Both the position numbers and the translations under genes were made by a program. The notes under the pieces are model-generated. The model made no database searches. It was given only the letters and a program-made list of their open reading frames with translations, and was not told where the DNA came from. From Dermatemys mawii (Eukaryota; Chordata; Testudines; Dermatemydidae), in assembly GCA_007922305.1 (NCBI GenBank), contig ML677326.1, positions 50,190,460 through 50,254,459 on the forward strand: a DNA stretch of 64,000 bases, read 5' to 3'. Shown here piece by piece: positions 33,845 through 45,420 of the stretch. How positions within the stretch are numbered: the stretch's first letter is position 1; every line of letters starts with the position of its first letter.

Positions 33845-34010
33845 TAAAATGTTCAAAAGTGCCTATGTTATTTAGGAATCTAAATTCTATTTTCAAAAGC
33901 GTCTTTTTCACTTAGGAGCCCAAGTTCCATTGACTTTCAATGAGTCTTAAGCTCCTAAGTCCCTTTTGAAAATGGGACACAGGATTTTGAAAATTTTACC
34001 CTTAGTCTTT
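33845..34010. repeat. palindromic element, CTTAGGAGCCCAAG / CTTAAGCTCCTAAG type
   Basis: The left part has ATTTTCAAAAGCG and CACTTAGGAGCCCAAG. The right part has CTTAAGCTCCTAAGTCCC and TTTTGAAAATGGGAC. The halves are inverted around CATTGACTTTCAATG, itself a dyad. Confidence 0.6.
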
Positions 34011-34507
34011 TTCAATAATAGCTGGACAAAATCAAATTCACTTAGAAATTCAAACTGTCACAGGAAATAATTTGCATTCACCTCTAAAAATGGTATCATT
34101 TGATACCAGTTCCATTAGAATGACAGGATTGAATGACTGAGCCAGATGAACTTTTCTTTATGCCAGCGCAGGAATCTGAATTAAACAATAAGAACCTAGA
34201 ATTAGGTTCTCTTTTTTATCAAGGGGGGTCACATTATTATTTTCCCTAAAGGAAGCTTATAATATATTAATCAACTCACTTCAAATAATTACATCAGGAA
34301 ATGAGGGATAATTATCCTGACAACATACATCTCTTTTTTTCTTTTAAGGAGAGCAAGATGTCATATGGGAGACATTGCCAATTAAATTACATTATGAAAT
34401 GGATGATGTGGCATGTATGAATCTTTACAATCTTTCACATTTTTTAAAAAGGACCAAACATCTCTGCTTCAATTATATATTAACAGTAATAAACTAAAAT
34501 AATACAC
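34011..34507. other. unique AT-rich DNA
   Basis: TGGTATCATTTGATACCAG at 34090-34108 is a small near-perfect dyad; nothing else recognised. Confidence 0.5.
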
Positions 34508-34540
34508 CATCCCCTCCCCCCCACCCCTCCCCCCAAAAAA
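34508..34540 (+). repeat. C-rich low-complexity tract
   Basis: Runs of C (CCCCTCCCCCCCACCCC, then CTCCCCCC) followed by A6. Confidence 0.85.
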
Positions 34541-35799
34541 CATCCACAGTTCTTTGTGTTTATACTATTCCAGTAAAAATAAATTCAGAGTGGTACTGGC
34601 AAGTTCACAGGCTTCATGAGAACACTTCTTAGAAGAACAATATTGGTCGCTGGGATCTGTGCTGGCAACATTTCTGTATAATGCTTATTGGCATGTGAGT
34701 CATTTTACCATTCTGCAGCAGTGGAGTTCCAAAGCCTGGCTGTAACAGTAGTGTTTATTGTACTGAGGCTGCAACAAACAGTAAAACTGATTTGCCCTAG
34801 CACAGTAAAGGGCATGGTGACTCAGAAAAAATATGCATATTTATTTTACTTGGTTGATTTTCATTTGTCACCGTGCTCTTTTGTCTCCCAAACAAAAAGA
34901 CTCTCAATCACTAAAATGTCAGGACAAGTCAGACAAATGGTAGCAATCCCCTTAAAACAATGCTTTAAAAGTTAAAATTCATCTCAGAAACACTTGCTAG
35001 TAGATGGGGAAATGTGTATGGGATTTAGATAGCGGCTTTATGTGACACTCTTAACTGCTACAGAAAACAAATGAAACAAAAAATCCAAAGCACTCAATGT
35101 TTTTAAAAAACAATTCTATTTAAAATAAGGTATCATATCTTTTAAACAATATGGGACATATGATCACACAATTCAGAAAGCACATCCAGTCAATATCATA
35201 CCCATACCAGAACCTCTCTGATTTACACTAGATAGTTTGGCATGAAAGTATGAGCCAATTTGGTTAAGTTTCTGTGGCAAACTTCACACCATGTTGAGAT
35301 AGACTAATATATAAAATCTCATGATTCATTGTTTAAAAACAAATTATGTATAATTTTATTCTTAAAACAAAGAAAGAGAAGACAATACATTAACAGAGGT
35401 TATAGCTCAAAAAGAGCTTCAATTTAATAGAACACTATGGCTCAGATGGTTTTCTCATACACAGAAAAGTGGCTTTAATGAAGACCTTATCCCAAGAAAT
35501 TCTGAAGCATAGGCAGTCTTGAAATTTTTCCATAATTTTTCCCTGACAAGATGAGCTCGCAGGACAGTGACCGGGGATAGAAAGCATAGCTAGAACTTGT
35601 ATTAGGAGAAGATCTGTGGAAGTACACAATGCAGACTAAGCATGTTTTCTGCCTCTACATTCTTCCTAGGTTTCCCCTCAAACTGGAAAGTACAAATCTT
35701 TGAAAAATTACTACAGAATATGGTCTTTTTTTATTCATTACAGGTCTGCAGTAATTTTTATATAGTAATTCAAATCCTATTTTCCTACTCTGATCAAGA
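34541..35799. other. unique AT-rich DNA
   Basis: No repeat family or gene recognised; the 95-codon frame at 34688-34975 is unremarkable. Confidence 0.4.
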
Positions 35800-35905
35800 T
35801 ATGGGCTAGACTTTAATCTCACTTACACCCATTTCACACCAGTCTAATTCCCCAAAAACTAATGGAGTTACTCCTAATTTACACCTGTGAGATCCGTATC
35901 GGGCA
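35800..35905. repeat. old palindromic element, AATCTCACTTACACC type
   Basis: TTAATCTCACTTACACCC at left is matched by AATTTACACCTGTGAGATCC at right (loosely inverted), with AACTAATGGAGTTACTCC near the centre. A second copy lies at 41840-41955. Confidence 0.55.
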
Positions 35906-36604
35906 TGAGCTGTCTTAGAAAACTGTCAGTTCCTTAATGCTTTTCAATCTCTCGGTATTTTTCATACTCTCTAAAATGGAATTAATAATTTATGACAACC
36001 ACAGGGTTGCACAAACTGATGTTATCTTACTGTGCACACAACTCTCTTGGGAGAGTTTCTGGATTCTGAAATGTAGTGACAAAAAATAGATAAAATCTAG
36101 GTTCATATTCTGCCCTCAGCCTGCAAGCCCAAGTAACAGATACCCCCATCACTGATTCATTTGATTTGGTAAATCTCAATTTTAAGGAACTGCAAAGAGA
36201 AAGAGACTAGAATTGTTTAGGGTGCTTTCTGAGAGGAGCATAGGGTTCTTCCTACTGGTTAGTATAGTGGTTGCAAGATGGAATGTTTCCAAACAATCTG
36301 TGAGATCTCTTTTGTCTTCTCTGCAACACCTATAATTGCCAGTCCATCTCTGGAAAATATGAACTGAGATCAATGTTTATGGAGAATTTTAAAATCGAAT
36401 TTTTAAACAGGAACTTCACTAGTCTAAGGGTCTGTTGGATGGTTTGTGGCTGACTATTTACGTGTAGAAAACTACTACTATATTACATGGGAGTTTTGTT
36501 TGAGCAAAACTGTGAGATGAGACCAGTAGGAAATAAAAGAAAGATGAGGAAAATACTTGACTCACATTACAAATAATCAACGAGAATGCATTAAGAGGTG
36601 AAAC
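35906..36604. other. unique DNA
   Basis: Nothing recognised beyond short frames. Confidence 0.4.
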
Positions 36605-36805
36605 TGAGGGCTCGTCTACAGTACAGATGCATTGCCAGTACAACTATACCAGTTTACCTATGCCAACAGAGCCCCATTGTGTATACACAGCATATGCCAA
36701 CAGAAGGCATTTTTCTGCCCAAGTAATCACGCCATCTCCTCAAATCGCATTAGCTGTGCTGACATAAGCACCTTTCTGTCAGCATGGCTGCATCTACATT
36801 TGTGG
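36605..36805. repeat. decayed palindromic element, CTCGTCTACAG type
   Basis: Begins GGGCTCGTCTACAG and ends near GGCTGCATCTACAT. The interior has CTATGCCAACAGAG, ATATGCCAACAGAAGGC and TTAGCTGTGCTGACATAAGC, consistent with a degenerate reptile short DNA element. Confidence 0.45.
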
Positions 36806-37267
36806 TTTTGCTCTTAATTATTATGAATCTTATGGACTTGGATCCTACATAACTAATATGAGAAAGTTTGTGAATGAGTGTGTGTGCATGCACTTTCTAC
36901 TTTAGTGCTTTTGGAAACAAGTAAGAAAAATATGTGCTTGATTTGTGGACTTGTGCAGTCACTAGGGTGTTAGTTATTTTCTGGCTAGATTGCGCATTCT
37001 AGGTCATATCACCCTGTAGTTAAAACAATATCTTCTGTAAAGAAAAATACATAAAATAAATAAATACTGGAGCATAGGCTACTGCACTAGCTAACCAGTA
37101 TTTCCATTTGAAAGTTGTGAATGCAGCAAAGCTAGTACATCTAAGCACTACGAAAAGAAGTACCACTCAATGGCGGCATGCAGGTTCTAGCTGTGTATCA
37201 GGTATTTTTTGTATGCCATTAATATGTATGGATTATTCTATGTTCAACTGCACTGGGTAGGTCTGGT
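36806..37267. other. unique AT-rich DNA
   Basis: Nothing recognised. Confidence 0.4.
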
Positions 37268-37370
37268 GTAGGCTGTAAACGCCTAGAAGCAATAACCAAT
37301 TTCTCCATTTCCATTTTGTACAGAGCTGAGAACACTGTTGTTGCTCAATAAACCACCACCATCAAATAAG
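37268..37370 (+). repeat. L2-like LINE 3' end fragment
   Basis: GGCTGTAAACGCCTAGAAGC, TTTTGTACAGAGCTGAGAAC and CTCAATAAACC follow the order of the L2-type 3' UTR (TGTAAGCTC...TTGTACAGCGCCTAGCAC...AATAAA). Strongly diverged. Confidence 0.5.
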
Positions 37371-38264
37371 CATCCAATTTTGCATAGCAAGTACAGTTTC
37401 TGGGTAATAATGTAGTTTATAAGCAGCACTACCAAACTATATCAAAAAGCAATAGCCTTTGTTATTCCAGTAAAGTTTTACCATATAAAAACTAATTAAA
37501 GTATTTTGGGAACATACAGTGGAGTAGTTCATTAGTTTCTCTGAAGACCTTGGATAAGTATCCAGATTAAGGCATTTTTATTAATTACAGTAAAATAAAA
37601 GTTTAGATGGATGATGCTGTGGCTTTGTTTACACTCCATTCCAATTACCTCTTTTCTTGAGTCTCTAATTCATATAGTACTCAGAATAAAAAAAGTGAAA
37701 TTCACTGTATATGAGCCCTTTTCTTTAAACTGATTAGCATAATCACTTCATTTTCATATTAGCAACTTCCACTGGTAACCAAGGCTTCTACTGCTGCCCA
37801 CATTAGTCAGAATAAACAATCCCCTGGCATCTTCCCATACAACTGAGCAAAGACAAGACTACAGCTCTGGGGGTATTTTTCTTTCGTAATATCTACATTT
37901 TTTTCCAGTACTTGGTAGAAAGCATTTCAATCACAATATGGTTAAAAAAAATTGAAATGAGCACAGAAATTAAAAAAAAAAAGTTTGAACTATCACAAAA
38001 AGTGCCTCTTTAATATCAGGTTTATCAGAAACTTACAATGAGGTCATTCTCCTTCCAATATGCCTGTAACTTCCATTATAATCAATGCGAGTTATGTGCA
38101 AGTAACAACAAACAATAGGCCTCTTGTGTGTTCCCACTTCCCTTGTTTAACAGCATCAAAATTCATTACAATTTGGCAGTTTTATTTTTGATATATTATG
38201 ACCCATTTGAAATTCAGTCTTCACTTAACTAATGCAAAAGTACATTTTAATCCTTCAAGCAGAG
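37371..38264. other. unique AT-rich DNA
   Basis: Nothing recognised. Confidence 0.4.
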
Positions 38265-38360
38265 CATCATACAACATCACCTGATCATCATCACCTGATG
38301 CAAAGTCCATTGAAGTTAATGGGAATCTGTTGGCTTCAATGAGCTTTGGATCAGGCCCTT
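38265..38360. repeat. copy of the TTTGGATCAGGCCC palindromic element
   Basis: GATGCAAAGTCCATTGAAG and GGCTTCAATGAGCTTTGG are inverted around GTTAATGGGAATCTGTT, and the end is ATCAGGCCC. Confidence 0.55.
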
Positions 38361-40189
38361 TAAAAGAGAAAGAGTAAAACATAATGCAGTACAAAAAGGA
38401 GAAAACGGTCTGTAAAGAAAAACAATCTAATCCTGAAACTTTTACTCTGGATGGATGTACCACCTTTGCTTTGTAAAGAAAGTTTCTATTTCCATTGTCC
38501 AGGTTAAAGACGATTGATGCAAATAGTGTATACCACATAGTTCTAAATTAAATCTACTATAGCTCTATTTCTAGCAGCAAAACTGGAAAACAAGAGCAGT
38601 GATAAAGAGGAGGAAGTAGGTATGATGCCACTGTTTTCATCCCACAGCCCAAGCACACATTTTTACCCCTCATTAAAATATTGTTATCAATAATATGTAT
38701 ATCACAGAAAGTAGGAGCCCTCATTATGAACCAAGACTCGTTATGCTTTGCACTATGCACACACAGAAAAAAAGACAATTCTTGCACAAAATAGCTTAAA
38801 ATCTATTAAGTATCATGCTGGTATGTGAAAGTAAGGGTTCGAGTGACAAATATATTTTGTGGCACTATTACTTCCACTATATCATGTTAGCATTTGTTTC
38901 CACTTCTGTGATATGAAAGTGTAATCTTATTACTAACTTTGAAATCATATTACAGAAAACTAATGCTAAATATAGTACTAAGTTGAAACAACAGACAATT
39001 GTATGGCAACACATTTGTATTTGTCCACTCCCCCTCCCTCCATTTTCAAAAATGCTTCAGAGAAAATGATACACAGGAAAAAGTGCACACATTCATCTGA
39101 ATAAAATATAAGGCCATTTCATCTGCCCCAGGAGAACTCCACTGCCTTCTTGGCTACAAGTTAAATGTTGTGGCCCATCAGAAACAGTGAGGAGGTTACA
39201 AGATGAAATAGCTGTCAATGTAGTATCTTTGTGAAGAGCAAAGATTTAGTACCAAGATAAGCCTTTTATTATTAACAGAACTGTGTACATAAAAACTAAA
39301 ATTTTCTACTCCCCTGTGTAGCTGCAATCTGTGACAGCCTTGTCCACAGCTTCTTTGTTTCTGGCCCCACTAGGAATTATATCCCAGGACTGCATGAAGA
39401 GTGTATAAGAAGGGTGTCATCTCTACTTTCCTGGATAAGCTTAACAATGACAGTCTGCAGCTGTGCCTGCCCAATCATTGGGCAGTCAACGAGCACAGCT
39501 GGGCCACAGCAAAACTACAAAATTGGCTAAGGCCATCAGGTGGCTTGCTCCTAAGCCCAGAAGCTTCACAAGATCAGTGGCTGCTCAACACATCCACCTG
39601 TGAATTCTCTATCTACCTGTGCTCATTTTCCTCCAAGCCTTGCTCCAACCTAGACTCCACCCTGCATCCAGCCTTGGTTCAGTTCTGTTACACTGACAGG
39701 GCAAAACACTGGCAAAAAATATTGGGTTTTCTTATATGTGATTTTTTTTTAAACAAAACCTTAGTTATTGTACAGCTTTCAGGTGTTTGGGGTAGTAAAA
39801 TCATTTTGGTAATAAAAAATCCTTGTAATATGTTTCTCAGCATTCTTGAATAGCATTCTCAGCAACACAGATCCAATGATTCTAGTTTCTGTATAGTCCT
39901 AAACTGTGCAGTCATTTATACCAGATATGACTGGCAGCATTTGGCACCCACTTTTCAGTTATATAAATGACTATATAATATGCAGGACAAAAGTGAATCA
40001 CGCCCTGAAACACTATTTTCTGGCCTTCCTACATGACTTGGGTCCAGATTTCAAAGGTTGCTTTGCAATATGAACATAGTTAGTAAGTGGATTCCACTTC
40101 CTCGATCTTCTGCATAATTCCCTGAACATGGCTTAATGGGGAATTTTAATTTTTAAGGCTACAAGGTGCACAAAATCCTCATATTGCCA
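38361..40189. other. no supported gene
   Basis: Mostly AT-rich. A C-rich patch at about 39340-39710 contains a 150-codon plus-strand frame (39401-39853), but its translation shows no domain, signal or known motif and it fades into AT-rich DNA, so I treat it as chance or decayed repeat. Confidence 0.35.
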
Positions 40190-41050
40190 GCCTCAATACA
40201 TTAAAAATCAAGAGCTGGGCCCTCTTATGAAATTATGAGTCAACCTCCCCCCCGACCCCCAAAGCAAAGAATCTGGCTTAAGAAGTCACGAAATTTTATT
40301 TTTTTAATAAAATTATATTGTGGGGGTTTTGATTTTTGAACTCCCCCTCCCATCTCTAAGTTGTGTATGAAATAACAGCATTGCCCACTCCCTCACATGT
40401 ATTGGATAAAGTGATTTTGGTCCCTGCTGAAGATACTCTAACCCCCATGTCTGTCCACCCCTTGTCCCGCCATTAGTTATTCACCCACCCATACCCACCC
40501 CATTAGTTCAACCCACTTCCTATCAGTGCAGCTGGCCCTGCCCTACATATCCATCAGCTCAGCTCCTAACCCCCTACCAACTCAGCCTCCTCAGTTTACT
40601 TCCCCAGCCCTGCATTTCTACCCTCTGTTAGTTCAGTCTTCCCTCCCACCCATCCACAATTCTGCCTCATCTCTGTTTCTCCTGGTGTTCTTCACCACAA
40701 CTCTCAGGTCTGGGGGGACTGTTCCAGGAGCTCTTCACCCCACTCTGCCCCTCTCAGGCTGGATGCTATGGGGTGGGAGGAGAGGGAGGGAAGGTGGGGG
40801 AGAAACAGGGGTACCTTCCTCTCCCTGTATTTCACAGAAGGGGAGGGATGATGAGGAGGGGGAAGAGCTGACCTGAGCTGCAGGGTTCTTTAGCTTCTTC
40901 CTGTGAGAATGACTTTGGGTTGCTATGGGGAGAAAGAGAGCAGGAGAGAGTTTTGCCTTCTGTGGCTCTGTTGGGTTATTCTGACCCAAGATGCAGGCAA
41001 GTGGGGCAGGCAGCCAATCAGAGAGATCAAATTCACTAGCTGGCTGGAGC
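40190..41050. repeat. C-rich then G-rich unclassified repeat
   Basis: From GAGCTGGGCCCTCTTATG the segment passes through ATTTTATTTTTTTAATAAAAT and a C-rich array at 40440-40720 with repeated CCCATTAGTT-like phrases. It then reaches a G-rich block and GGCAGCCAATCAGAGAGATC. I believe it is an old reptile interspersed repeat with degenerate internal repeats. The frame at 40526-40876 follows from composition. Confidence 0.35.
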
Positions 41051-41839
41051 TCTGCATAGTCTGGCACAAGCCCCAACCAAAATCATTCACGTCACTTGCA
41101 AAAGAATCCTGAAAGCCAGCAACACTGAAATATATAAAGAAATACTTTTGTTCAAAAACTCCAAAACAGATGTTTTGGCAGGCATTCTGCAGTACAAGCC
41201 ATATTTCTAAAATATAAACCTTGTTTATACATGAGGGTGAGCAATCCGTATTGCTTGAAATTTAATGTTTCACTTTACTTGGGAACTATTTTTTCTAAAC
41301 AAAGTTTAAATTTCAGAAAATATATACAAGTTCCACTTGCTGAAAAATTTAGGTTAATCCTCATCTTCTTGGAAAATATTTAGCAATGTTCACCTTCAAA
41401 AATGCATCTCTTGGTTAAATTCATTTTACGTAACTGCTCCATCCCTTTAAAATTCTCTCATTCTCAATATTTCCTTTCACAGAGAACATTACCTATATGT
41501 CAGGAGATCACATTCTATAAATTATGTACAACAGGAATAGCAGTGTATAATATCACTGCTTAAATAAATATGTATTATTTATAGTGTCACAGGTGAAGTA
41601 CTAAAAGAAATGATACATTCTGCCAAGAATCTTATTTCAAAAATACCTTGTCCAGAATACTGAACATGTGCAATGCTGGCTTCTTTTTCTGCTGTATAAA
41701 TTTTTTTAGTAATAAATACATATTATAATAAAATATTTCAAGTAAACACTGACTTATTAATGTACCTTCTATTTGCCCTGGGGCAGCAAAGGCATAAATG
41801 CTTCATTTAAATTCTGAGCTCTTTCTACAATATAGACAG
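41051..41839. other. unique AT-rich DNA
   Basis: Nothing recognised. Confidence 0.4.
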
Positions 41840-41955
41840 TGGGCATAATCCTGATCTCACTTACACCACTTTTATGTTGATGTAACTTTAATGACTTCAA
41901 AGAGATTACTTCTGACTTACTATAATTGAAATGACAGCAAAATCAGGCCCAGTAT
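41840..41955. repeat. second copy of the AATCTCACTTACACC palindromic element
   Basis: ATAATCCTGATCTCACTTACACC begins it (shortened here: CCTGATCTCACTTACACC) and AAAATCAGGCCC ends it, with AATGACTTCAAAGAG near the centre. Confidence 0.6.
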
Positions 41956-42808
41956 TTCTAAGAGTTCTGTATGACAGGGTTCACTGTAACTTCGTTGTTT
42001 CCATTTCCACTTTAGTGCTGAAAGCTGAAATACCTTCAGTATTTAAAACTCTAAAACCAATTTTAATCAATATTTTTGCCCTACTTCTCTGTTGAATAAC
42101 ATACCAGTACTGTAATAAAACAAGGCATTTTATCTAGCACTACCTGTATTTCACTAGAAGAAAATGTATGCTGATTAATTTATCTCTAATTATACAAATT
42201 CTTTATCGTTTCCATCCCTGTCTTTGGATGTGGTAAAAACAACAGGATCAATCAATTGAAAATGGGGCTAAAGTACATGGTTCTTAAATTACATTATAGA
42301 TCTCTTCCCTGTGCAGAGGGAATTAATATATCAGTATCACTTTGTAGTTTGGGGCATTAATAACCTTCAATTACCAGGGAAGAAAACATAGCAACAAATG
42401 GGTCACTTTCTGCAACTGCTTCTATCATAATAGGACTAAGAGATAAAACATGTATTATATATACATGCACAAATATGCTCATTAAGCAGAGTCTAGTGTT
42501 CAATTAAAAATTACAGTATTGAATTCATTCAATGAGTATTAATCAATATGTACAATCAATTTACCATGAATTAGAAAGCTAAAAAACCAACTTGCAAAGA
42601 GAATGAAAATATTTGTTTTCTTTTAGCTCTCCACATATTTATGGCCAAACAAGACATTATCTGAATATCTATAAACAACAGCAGACAAGTACCAGGTCAA
42701 GCCTCTGTAGTTGATTATTAAGGTAAAGTTATAGTTTTGTCTATTTCTGATGTTAATGATCTTTCATTAACTTATTTCTTGTTGCCAATACCCTTAGAAA
42801 TATTAAAG
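41956..42808. other. unique AT-rich DNA
   Basis: Nothing recognised. Confidence 0.4.
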
Positions 42809-42837
42809 ATCTCAAGGTTTGTTGTGAACCTTGAGAT
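42809..42837. repeat. 11-bp perfect hairpin
   Basis: ATCTCAAGGTT at 42809-42819 is perfectly inverted at 42827-42837 around the 7-base loop TGTTGTG. Confidence 0.85.
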
Positions 42838-43849
42838 TGTGTTGCAGGTACTTTCATATAGTTTGCAGATCTTTGCCTGGACTCAGAGGAGGGGAACTCA
42901 GTTCACATGGATCTTAATAAGCACTTTTCGCTGTTTACAGATTGCCCTCTTCAGCCAATAGTTTACCCCAATATCTGTGCCTAAATATAAAAATGTGCTG
43001 TTGGTTAAGGTGTCTCAATCTCAATGCCAACTATGCAATAGTATAGTTTATTATTTTACAGCCTGATTGTCACAAAATGTCATTATAACAGCATTATATG
43101 AAGCATACTTATACTCAGACTGGGACACTAGGGTCACAACAGGTGACCTGAAAATCTGTCCACAATGGATTATCCAATTTTTTAAAAAATTGGTAACAGA
43201 CTAAGATTATGTAACTCTTGTCCTATGCCCTCTGTCAAGTCACGATTGCTATCACTATGAGTTTAGATTTCAAAAGGAATAATATAGAATGCAACTTTTT
43301 GTGCCATTCACATCCAATGAAGTTAAGGTAACGTCACATGCTTGCATTTGGCTGTTGCATACTAGCTGGGCCTCTTGCCTGACATTTCTTGTTTTCAGTT
43401 AAATTGTGTTATATCTGAAAAGCTGATGAACATCATCTTACTTGCATGCCACATGTTCATTCAAACTGTGGCAGAAGGTTGGCAATTTTGGGGGGTAATT
43501 TTAAAATCAGTAAAAAGACATTCCAGAAGTCTGCATTGCAAAAGGACTATCCATATAGTTGAGTTTATTCATACTGAGAGGGACATGCTTTTCTTTTGAA
43601 ATTCCATCATAGTGATTTGAGGAATATAACTCATACTGCTCATTTGAGCACTTTAACCTTTAAAACAGCATGAAGCATGCTGTATGGCAGCAGAATTATA
43701 GTTGCACTGTGCTGCAAAAATATTTTATGAAACTAAATATTTAAAAGATGTTCCAGATCCATATTGTGTTCTCATCAATTAACATAAGACCAGGAATCTA
43801 TAAACTATATTCTTCTGTGGAGATCCATTTGCCCTCACCAAGAATTTTT
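42838..43849. other. unique AT-rich DNA
   Basis: Nothing recognised. Confidence 0.4.
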
Positions 43850-44018
43850 GCACAACCTGTATAAAATTATATGGAAGCTTTCTTTTGGAAGATCAACCAT
43901 AACGTTTTGTTTAGAGATACAAATGTTTCAGAGTTACGAACAACCTTCACTGTACTGTTTGCAGTACAAATTACAAACACATCAGGAATGGTGGTTGTTC
44001 ATAACTCTGATGTTCTAC
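43850..44018 (+). repeat. partial Tigger/mariner-like element
   Basis: CATAACGTTTTGTTTAGAG, CAGAGTTACGAACAACC and CATAACTCTGATGTTCTACTG match, in opposite orientation, the end region of 45421-45765. GTTCTACTG is the inverse of the CAGTAGAAC-type end. Confidence 0.55.
43861..43890 (+). repeat. source of an exact 30-bp direct duplication
   Basis: Begins ATAAAATTATATGG and ends CTTTCTTTTGGAA. All 30 bases recur at 44403-44432, 542 bases downstream, while the sequences outside the 30 bases are unrelated. Confidence 0.9.
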
Positions 44019-44319
44019 TGTTTGCACAAACAGGAGTGCAGCCAAAATAATCCTTTATTTGTACCCTCAGAGATACCTCAATAGATCTGACAAACATATT
44101 TGAACCTCAAAGATGCCAGTCATTAATTGAGTTCCATAGGCGCCAAGTCTGCTTAAGAAGCAGTATGGGGATTGTTGTTCCCGTGTCTCATAATTGAAAA
44201 AAAGCTATATAAGCAAAATAATAAGCACTTTACTTCTTTTAGTCCCTGGAAACGCAGAAATGAATTTGTGTGTGAGTCAGTGAACTGATTCACTACATTT
44301 TCTCAAAATAGCAGTAGGG

Positions 44320-44465
44320 TAACCAGATGTTCCAATTTTATAGGGACAGTCCCGATTTTTGGGGTCTTTTCCTTATATTGACTCCTATCAGTCTGCACCC
44401 CCATAAAATTATATGGAAGCTTTCTTTTGGAAAGATTTTTCACATGTGCTGTCTGGGCACCTTAA
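44320..44465. repeat. GGTAACCAGATG-type short element carrying a 30-bp filler
   Basis: AGGGTAACCAGATGTTCC at the left and GTGCTGTCTGGGCACC at the right are the inverted ends of a repeat I recognise from reptiles. ATAGGGACAGTCCCG and TTTTGGGGTCTTTTCC lie inside. Near the right end, 44403-44432 is foreign to the element and identical to 43861-43890. Confidence 0.55.
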
Positions 44466-45076
44466 ATAGCAGCCACTAGTCACCTTCATTGTTCATACCT
44501 GATTTCCCATCCTTTAAACAGAAACAGCAAAGACTCCTTTTACTGAGCATGGAAACTTTTAGAAAGTTATTTTGGCATTTGCCAAACCCTTAATGTATGA
44601 ATAAATAAGATTTGGGAATGTCATGCAAGGCTCTGGTTTCACTGTTCTCCAGTCTCCTTGGGTGAAAGGAACCAGATATGCTTAAGCCTTTGTGTTGGCC
44701 ACTATATTTTAGTCAAAAATGTGTTTATATAAGCTAAGGAGCACCTCTCCCATAGTGGAGATTAATATACTAATATTAAAACATTTTTGAAGAGTGGGGA
44801 ACTATTCTCTTTCACTTTCTCCCTCCTAACACTGGTGACCTTATGAGGTTTTAACATGAAGATATAGCATTAACAGTGCATTTCTGAAACTCTGAATAAA
44901 ATCAGTGTCAAAAAGGATCTGTCTAGTTGCTCAGACTGAGTAACTTAATGCATTACCATGCGAAACATATGAGTTCAGATGCTCAGGTTGGATTTTTTTC
45001 TTGTTTCAGCTGGCAGAGGTGGAAGAATATTCTGGAATTTATGCTATTTTCCAGTGCTGACAACTTTCACAATTTT
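44466..45076. other. unique AT-rich DNA
   Basis: Nothing recognised; ends at the left target duplication of the fold-back element (45077-45088). Confidence 0.4.
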
Positions 45077-45088
45077 ATCGTAAATTTG

Positions 45089-45300
45089 CAGAAGTGACAA
45101 AGAGTCCTGTGGCACCTTAAAGACTAACTAAAGTATTAGAGCATACGCTTTCGTGGGCTAATACCCACTTCGTTGGACGCATCCGACGAAGTGGGTGTTA
45201 GCCCACGAAAGCATATGCTCTAATACTTTAGTTAGTCTTTAAGGTGCCACAGGACTCTTTGCCACTTCTGCAATTCCAGACTAACACGGCTACCCCTCTG
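45089..45300 (+). mobile_element. fold-back retro-insertion of the AACACGGCTAC-tailed family
   Basis: A 212-bp insertion between exact 12-base duplications, ATCGTAAATTTG at 45077-45088 and 45301-45312. Its first ~90 bases are the inverse of the next ~90 (both arms run from CAGAAGTG/CACTTCTG to the centre near 45180) with few mismatches. The unpaired remainder is the 30-base tail CAATTCCAGACTAACACGGC...CTCTG. The centre GGACGCATCC lies where copy A reads GCATGCATCC, a self-complementary site. This fits a cDNA that folded back on itself and was extended before integration. The right arm keeps the hammerhead-like core. Confidence 0.8.
45183..45220 (+). ncRNA. hammerhead-ribozyme-like core, second copy (hypothesis)
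   Basis: CCGACGA 45183-45189, A, GTGGG 45191-45195, loop TGTTAG, CCCAC 45202-45206, GAAA 45207-45210, GC-ATAT-GC, TC 45219-45220. Compared with copy A, stem II and the short GC/GC stem III are conserved while the loops differ. Same caveats as for 230-267. Confidence 0.3.
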
Positions 45301-45420
45301 ATCGTAAATTTGATGATATTTGGTGCTTTTCTTAAAGCCTTAGATCCTGCAATCAGGTGATTACATGAGAATCTCAGCATTCATTAAAAAAAGAAGTAAA
45401 TTTCTAGATTTCTGTTTCTG

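Noticed and set aside
39401..39853. 150-codon plus-strand frame
   Set aside because: No domain, signal or known motif in the translation; no support beyond its length.
40526..40876. 116-codon frame and its minus-strand partner 40735-41076
   Set aside because: Arise from the C-rich and G-rich arrays of an old repeat.
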